64,000 nt of DNA from Bog-793 sp963785415 (GTDB lineage: Bacteria; Actinomycetota; Acidimicrobiia; Acidimicrobiales; Bog-793), in NCBI GenBank assembly GCA_963785415.1, contig CAWAVB010000001.1, forward strand, positions 992,001 through 1,056,000, given 5' to 3'. Made by a program: the position numbers and the translations under genes. Within the stretch, counting starts at the first letter, position 1. Every line of letters begins with the position of its first letter. Below, piece by piece: positions 59,548 to 64,000 of the stretch. The notes below the pieces were generated by a model, which saw only the letters and a list, made by a program, of their open reading frames with translations, was not told the origin of the DNA and did not search any database.

Positions 59548-61515
59548 CTACTTCGAAAAGTAGAGCTCTTCGGGGAGGTAGAGGCCGAACGCGTTCTGGA
59601 ACGCCGAGACGCCCTGCAGGTTGTCCCGGGCCTCTGTCAGTGCGTAGTCGATGTTCGGCTGATAGACGACGGGAAGGAGCTTCGCCGCGTAATCCTCGTA
59701 CTTGAAGATCGACGTGTTCCCGAAGTCCGTGCCGTGCATCAACGTGTTCAGCTCGGAGTCGTTGAACGAACCGGCGTTCGACGGCGCCGTCGGGAGGAAG
59801 ATCTCCTCACCGGTCGGCTCGTAGTCCGGGTAGTACACCCAGCCACCGCCCCAGTCGGCGAACTCCCAGGTGCACTTGGAACCCGAGCACGGCGGGAAGG
59901 CGGTGCCAAGAACGGCATCGAACGTCTCACCGGTCGCCGTCACGTGGATGCCGATCGTCGCCAACGCCGAGGCGTACGCAGCGATGTACGCCTCGAACGA
60001 GGCGTTCCCGGTCGCGTACACGAGTGTGAAGGCAAGCGGGGTGCCCTTCGGCACGCCGCATTTCTTCGCGTTGAGGCAGGTGTCCGTTCCGCCCGGAACG
60101 ACCTTCCAACCGTTATCGACAAGAGCAGCCTTCGCCTTCTTCGGGCTGTATGAGTACGGGTTCGACAGCTCCGCCTTGTCCGAGTAGGGGTTCTTCGGGA
60201 GCAGCGGGACCGGCCCGTAGGTCGGGACGCCGTAGTTCTTGAAGAGCTTCTTCAGATACAGCGGCTGGTTCATCTCGTACTGCATTGCCTGGCGGAAGTA
60301 GAGCTGCTTGAAGATCTTCCCCGCCTGGCCGCCATCACCGACCGAGTTCATGTTCATCGGGAAGTAGTTGAAGCCGAACAGGACCCACGGATCGATGTAG
60401 TAGCTGCTCTTCAGCCTGGCCGTGTTGGGACCGGCCTTCGTCGGGTTCGTCGTGGCGGAAAGAAGGTCCTGCGGCGGGATGTACCCGATCGTCAGGTTGC
60501 CAGCGACCAGCGAGTTGTACTCGGTCGTGTCCGTCGTGAACGGAAGCTCCTCGAACTCCGAGATCTTCGCCTTCACCGGACCCGAGTACGACGCGTTCGG
60601 CTTGAGCGCGACGTAGCCGGTCGAGTTGAACGCAGCCAGGTGGAACGGCCCGTCAACGACCTGCCAGAGCGGGTTCGTCGCGTACGTCGAGTATGAGTTG
60701 TTCGCCGCCGTCGGGTTGAGCGGGTCGTAGCCGGACTCCTTCTCGAGGTAGGTCCACACCGCGACGCAGTTCTTCGCGGCCGCGTTCTCCGCCACCGGGA
60801 CGCCGTTCACGGTTTTCACGGCGATGTCGTCGTACCCCGTCGTGCCGCACACCTGGGAGCCGGCCTTCTGGCCCGCGGCGTCGATGTCCCACGCCATCGG
60901 CAACGGCGTGATGTCGGGAAGGTTGTTGTACGTGTACCAGGTCGGGTTCACCTTGCCGGTGAGCTTCATGACGATGGTGTTCTTGGTCGGCGCCGTGACC
61001 GAAGCGACGTTTTGCGGGATGCCGCCAGGGAAGAAGCCGCCGAAGTTCGTGTACTCGACCTTCATGATGTTCATCCAGAACATCACGTCTTGTGCGTCGA
61101 CGGCCTCACCGTCCGACCACTTGTACGTTCCGTTGTACCCGGTCATCTTGAAGGTGAGCTCAGTGTCACCGTTCGAGTACACCGGCAAAGTCGCGAGCGA
61201 CAATTTCGGGGAAATGTTGACGCCGCCATTGATGCCCCCCGGCCAGTACAGCGGACGCCACATGGTGTCGATCAGCGCGCCGTTCGTCGCCGAGAAGTAG
61301 GCCGGCGGCAGGTACGGGAAGATGAAGTTCGGGACGGCACTCGGGCCCTCCGCCCACTTCACAATCCCGCCGCTGGCGGCGTGCGAATGTGCTTTCGGGT
61401 TGGTCTTGGCTCCGGAGGCGACCGACGCGAGTCCGAGCGTGGTGATCATCGCCACACAGACCGCGACCGAGCCTCCACGCCAGAGCCAATGTCTCCGGCC
61501 TTGGGTAGCAACCAT
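59548..61515 (-). CDS. Oligopeptide ABC transporter substrate-binding protein (family 5)
   Basis: ATG 61515 (MVATQGRRHWLWRGGSVAVC) with GGAGGGAG about 9 bases upstream gives 655 residues. A signal peptide is followed by a family 5 extracellular solute-binding protein: IVKWAEGPSAVPNFIFPYLP, DTMWRPLYWPGG, FKMTGYNGTYKWSDGEAVDAQD (typical of DppA/OppA), YFRQAMQYEMNQPLYLKKLF and QPNIDYALTEARDNLQG. No lipobox cysteine was seen near the cleavage site, so it may be secreted or anchored otherwise. It is larger than E. coli DppA (about 535 residues). Confidence 0.92.
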   Translation of the reverse strand: MVATQGRRHWLWRGGSVAVCVAMITTLGLASVASGAKTNPKAHSHAASGGIVKWAEGPSAVPNFIFPYLPPAYFSATNGALIDTMWRPLYWPGGINGGVNISPKLSLATLPVYSNGDTELTFKMTGYNGTYKWSDGEAVDAQDVMFWMNIMKVEYTNFGGFFPGGIPQNVASVTAPTKNTIVMKLTGKVNPTWYTYNNLPDITPLPMAWDIDAAGQKAGSQVCGTTGYDDIAVKTVNGVPVAENAAAKNCVAVWTYLEKESGYDPLNPTAANNSYSTYATNPLWQVVDGPFHLAAFNSTGYVALKPNASYSGPVKAKISEFEELPFTTDTTEYNSLVAGNLTIGYIPPQDLLSATTNPTKAGPNTARLKSSYYIDPWVLFGFNYFPMNMNSVGDGGQAGKIFKQLYFRQAMQYEMNQPLYLKKLFKNYGVPTYGPVPLLPKNPYSDKAELSNPYSYSPKKAKAALVDNGWKVVPGGTDTCLNAKKCGVPKGTPLAFTLVYATGNASFEAYIAAYASALATIGIHVTATGETFDAVLGTAFPPCSGSKCTWEFADWGGGWVYYPDYEPTGEEIFLPTAPSNAGSFNDSELNTLMHGTDFGNTSIFKYEDYAAKLLPVVYQPNIDYALTEARDNLQGVSAFQNAFGLYLPEELYFSK

Positions 61516-61784
61516 GAGCTGTAGCTCCCTCCTCACTCCAAGCCCGAGAAGATCGCCCTCCGGGCACTGCCCCACGAATTCGGGGTCCTGGTAGTGGTCG
61601 CCAATGTAGCGCGTTCGTAATCTCCGATGGGCCCGGAATTTGCCGCCCACCACGGTTCTTTTCCCGCGGCGCACCCGCGATCAGGCGCCTTTCGGCGCAG
61701 CCCGGCGGGTGGCGCGCCAGCACCGGAACCCCGGGCTGGCACCCGCCGGAAAGGACCCGGACGCGGAGGGCGGGTCGCGCCCCG

Positions 61785-63296
61785 TTAGGGCGACGAGGGG
61801 CGGGTCGCGTCCGGCCGCCCCGGCGCAACCGCCCGCCCGCGGCGCTCCCAGGTGATGAGCGCGGCGGCGAGGGCCGCCGCCGCCAGAAAGGCCGCGGCGT
61901 CGTGGTAGCCGGCGACGACGCCTGGCGTCGTCGACCCGTCGCCGCCCCCGATCGCGAAGACGAGCCCGGTGAGCGCCAGCCCGAGCGACGTGCCGACGCC
62001 CCGGGTGACGTTCACGACGCCCGACGCCTCACCGGACTGCTCGCGGGGGACCGCCGCCATGATCGAGGCGTTGTTGGCGGGCGTGAACAGGCCGAGGCCG
62101 GCGCCGACGACGGCGAGCCCGACGACGAGCCGGACCGAGGTCGGGGTCGAGAAGACGAGCACGCCAAGGGCTGCGGCGACGAGCAGGAGCCCGATCGTCG
62201 TGAGCGCCGGCAGGCCGGCCCGCCCGGCGAGGTGCCCGGCGAGGACCGCGACCACGCCGAGGGCGAGCGGCATCACCATGAGGTCGAGACCGGCCCGTCC
62301 GGGACCGAGCGCGAGCGCCCGCTCGAGACAGAACGGCGCCACGAGCAGCACACCGAACGTGACGAGGTAGGCGAGCAGGGCGCTCGCGATCCCGAGGCTG
62401 AACGCCCTGCTCCGGAAGAGGTCGAGGTCGAGCATCGGGTGGCGCGCCGTGCGCTCCCGGGCGAGAAAGCCCAGGCCGGCGGCGACCCCCAGGGCGAGGA
62501 GCGCGACCACCCCCGGCGATCCCCACCGCCAGCGCTCGCCGACGGAAATGGCGACGAGGAAGGCCGCCACCGCCGGAACGAAGAGCGCCAGCCCCGACCA
62601 GTCGAGGGGCGTCCGCGCCCGCAGCTCGCGCGAGCGCGGGATGAAGAGCAGCCCGGCGACGACACCCAGGACACCGACAGGCACGTTGACGAGGAAGATC
62701 AGGCGCCAGCCGCCCGCGGCGATGAGCGCCCCACCGACGCTCGGCCCGAGCGCCAGCCCGAGCGCCTGGGCGGCCCCCTGCACGCCGACGGCGCGGGCGA
62801 GCGAGCCGCGCGGCGTGGCGAGGTTGATGATCGCCAGGCTGTTCGCCTGCAGCATCGCCGCGCCGACGCCCTGGAGGACACGGAAGCCGTCGAGCGCCGC
62901 GAGATCCGGCGCGAGCCCGCAGGCCGCCGACCCCGCGGCGAAGACGACGAACCCGTAGACGTAGAGGAGCTTGCGCCCGGCCATGTCGGCAAACCGCCCG
63001 ACCAGGGTGACGAGCGCCACGAGGGTGACGAGGTAGCTCAGTCCGACCCAAGTGACGGCCCCGATCCCGGCGTGGAAGGCGTGCTCGAACGAGGGGAAGG
63101 CGAGCGTGACGATGCTGGCGTCGAGCTGCCCCATGAACGCGCCGACACAGACGGCGCCGACCGCGTACCAGTACGCGCGGGGGCGTTCGCGGATCGCCGC
63201 CAACCGCCGCGGCTCGACGAGCATCGCCTGGAGGGCTCGCCGGGCGGCCGGGGGGCGGGACGCCGCCGTGGGATCCACGCAACGAGCTTGGGCCAT
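61785..63296 (-). CDS. MFS exporter, DHA2 family (EmrB/QacA type)
   Basis: Start ATG 63296 (MAQARCVDPT) has GGAAGG 6 bases upstream; 503 residues. Motif D1-like GAFMGQLDASIVTLAFPSF, motif A GRFADMAGRKLLYVYG, motif C ALGLALGPSVGGALI, and about 14 hydrophobic segments point to the 14-helix drug:H+ antiporter group. It probably exports toxic organic compounds; substrate unknown. An N-terminal tail of about 45 residues is soluble. No regulator gene is adjacent. Confidence 0.9.
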   Translation of the reverse strand: MAQARCVDPTAASRPPAARRALQAMLVEPRRLAAIRERPRAYWYAVGAVCVGAFMGQLDASIVTLAFPSFEHAFHAGIGAVTWVGLSYLVTLVALVTLVGRFADMAGRKLLYVYGFVVFAAGSAACGLAPDLAALDGFRVLQGVGAAMLQANSLAIINLATPRGSLARAVGVQGAAQALGLALGPSVGGALIAAGGWRLIFLVNVPVGVLGVVAGLLFIPRSRELRARTPLDWSGLALFVPAVAAFLVAISVGERWRWGSPGVVALLALGVAAGLGFLARERTARHPMLDLDLFRSRAFSLGIASALLAYLVTFGVLLVAPFCLERALALGPGRAGLDLMVMPLALGVVAVLAGHLAGRAGLPALTTIGLLLVAAALGVLVFSTPTSVRLVVGLAVVGAGLGLFTPANNASIMAAVPREQSGEASGVVNVTRGVGTSLGLALTGLVFAIGGGDGSTTPGVVAGYHDAAAFLAAAALAAALITWERRGRAVAPGRPDATRPSSP

Positions 63297-63354
63297 CCCG
63301 GGCCTTCCGCGCCATACCTCCGAATCCGGCACGGCGCGAGCGCCCGAACCCCTC

Positions 63355-64000
63355 CTACGCCTGCACGGTCGCCGGCTCCTCGGCGGGCCGGGCGGCGCGG
63401 AGGGTCACCCCGCGCCGGCGCGCCCAGGTCACGGCGGCGAGGAGGGTCGCCGCGCCGCCGCCGACGATCGAACCGGGGATCCAGCCGACAAGGGCGCAGC
63501 CCGAGCCGAAGATCACGCTGGCGACGACAACGCCGAGGGCGCGAGCCGGGACCCAACGCGACAGGTAAGCGCCGAAGAACGCTCCGGGGACGCCGCCGGC
63601 GATGACCGCCGCGGTGAGCGAGACGTGCAGGCCGCCGGCGACGAGGTGGCCGAGCGCCGCGGCGAGAACGAGCGGGACCGCTTGGACGAGATCGGTTCCG
63701 ACGAGTTCGGAAGCCGTCAGCGCCGGGTAGGCGAGCGCCAGCCCGACAAGCATGAGCGTCCCCGCACCGACCGACGTCACGCCGACCGCGAGACCGCCCG
63801 CGACCCCGATCAGGGCCGTCGGGAGTGGGCGGGGCCGGATGGACGCGAGTGTGGCGCCGCGCCTGGTCGGCCGGGAGGGCGCGGCGCGGCGCGCGATCGC
63901 CGCCGCCCCCGAGATGAGCAGCACTCCCCCGATCACGGGTTCGAGGACGCGGTCGGCGACCGACGTCGGGATGAGCAGGCTCGAAACGACGCCGGCGGCG
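63355..64000 (-). CDS. TSUP/TauE-SafE family permease, 5' end beyond window
   Basis: The frame is open to the window edge, so the N-terminus is missing; an internal GTG at 63936 is not the true start. The visible part has the TSUP half-repeat features: LIGVAGGLAVGVTSVGAGTLM, TDLVQAVPLVLAAALGHLVAGG and GGVPGAFFGAYLSRWVP, with several helices. Members export sulfite, sulfoacetate or other organosulfonates, or act as general anion permeases. The C-terminal tail is basic and cytoplasmic. Confidence 0.85.
   Translation of the reverse strand, partial: AAGVVSSLLIPTSVADRVLEPVIGGVLLISGAAAIARRAAPSRPTRRGATLASIRPRPLPTALIGVAGGLAVGVTSVGAGTLMLVGLALAYPALTASELVGTDLVQAVPLVLAAALGHLVAGGLHVSLTAAVIAGGVPGAFFGAYLSRWVPARALGVVVASVIFGSGCALVGWIPGSIVGGGAATLLAAVTWARRRGVTLRAARPAEEPATVQA

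Noticed and set aside
61902..63605. Plus-strand 567-codon frame opposite the MFS exporter
   Set aside because: Antisense, Arg/Glu/Asp-rich shadow of a conserved membrane protein gene.

Overview
The window looks like a chromosomal segment of a high-GC actinomycetote. Supporting genes are a homodimeric AceE-type pyruvate dehydrogenase E1, a SufC-SufS-SufU set, a PAC2 protein, a FliA/WhiG-type sigma factor, a MacB-like efflux operon, and frequent GTG/TTG starts. Acidimicrobiia is a reasonable guess but is inference from gene style only.

Positions 1-14,100 form an accessory region, probably a genomic island integrated at a tRNA-Ala(GGC) gene (14033-14109). It holds an IS1634-type transposase, a carbohydrate or polyol catabolic gene set of visibly lower GC (TIM-barrel isomerase, SDR dehydrogenase, FGGY kinase, DapA-like lyase) broken up by relics of at least two transposases, an AlbA_2 ATP-binding protein, and the tyrosine integrase. 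The integrase is cut in two by a complete IS21-family element (9853-12927) with a 6-bp target duplication; removing the element and one repeat copy restores the frame exactly. The element carries istA, istB and a pRiA4b ORF-3-like passenger gene, and its istA has a -1 frameshift at a run of G.

Positions 14,200-64,000 are core-like. They run: leuS; secreted Ig-like protein; a macrolide-exporter-like operon (Lys-tailed secreted protein, HlyD-type adaptor, ATPase, MacB permease, single-pass protein); HAD and PAC2 genes; a lipoate/2-oxoacid-dehydrogenase block (lpd, E2, fused LipB-LipA); cysD-cysN; rnhA; and divergent aceE. These are followed by a secreted beta-propeller protein, an MBL hydrolase, sufC-sufS-sufU without sufB or sufD, GNAT, homoserine kinase, FtsK and an oxidoreductase. 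Lipoate synthesis, the PDH enzymes that use lipoate, sulfate activation and Fe-S assembly (needed by LipA) thus lie within about 16 kb.

Positions 46,000-51,300 look like a signalling neighbourhood: an AdoMet-decarboxylase-like protein, a LuxI/FeeM-like GNAT protein, a membrane GGDEF-EAL protein, and a divergent FliA/WhiG-type sigma factor preceded by a coupled 25-codon small ORF. The window ends with RNase J-dapA, dapB, a peptide ABC transporter with fused ATPases, an MFS exporter and a TSUP permease running off the edge.

All calls come from reading sequence and motifs. No database search was run, and GC statements are by eye.
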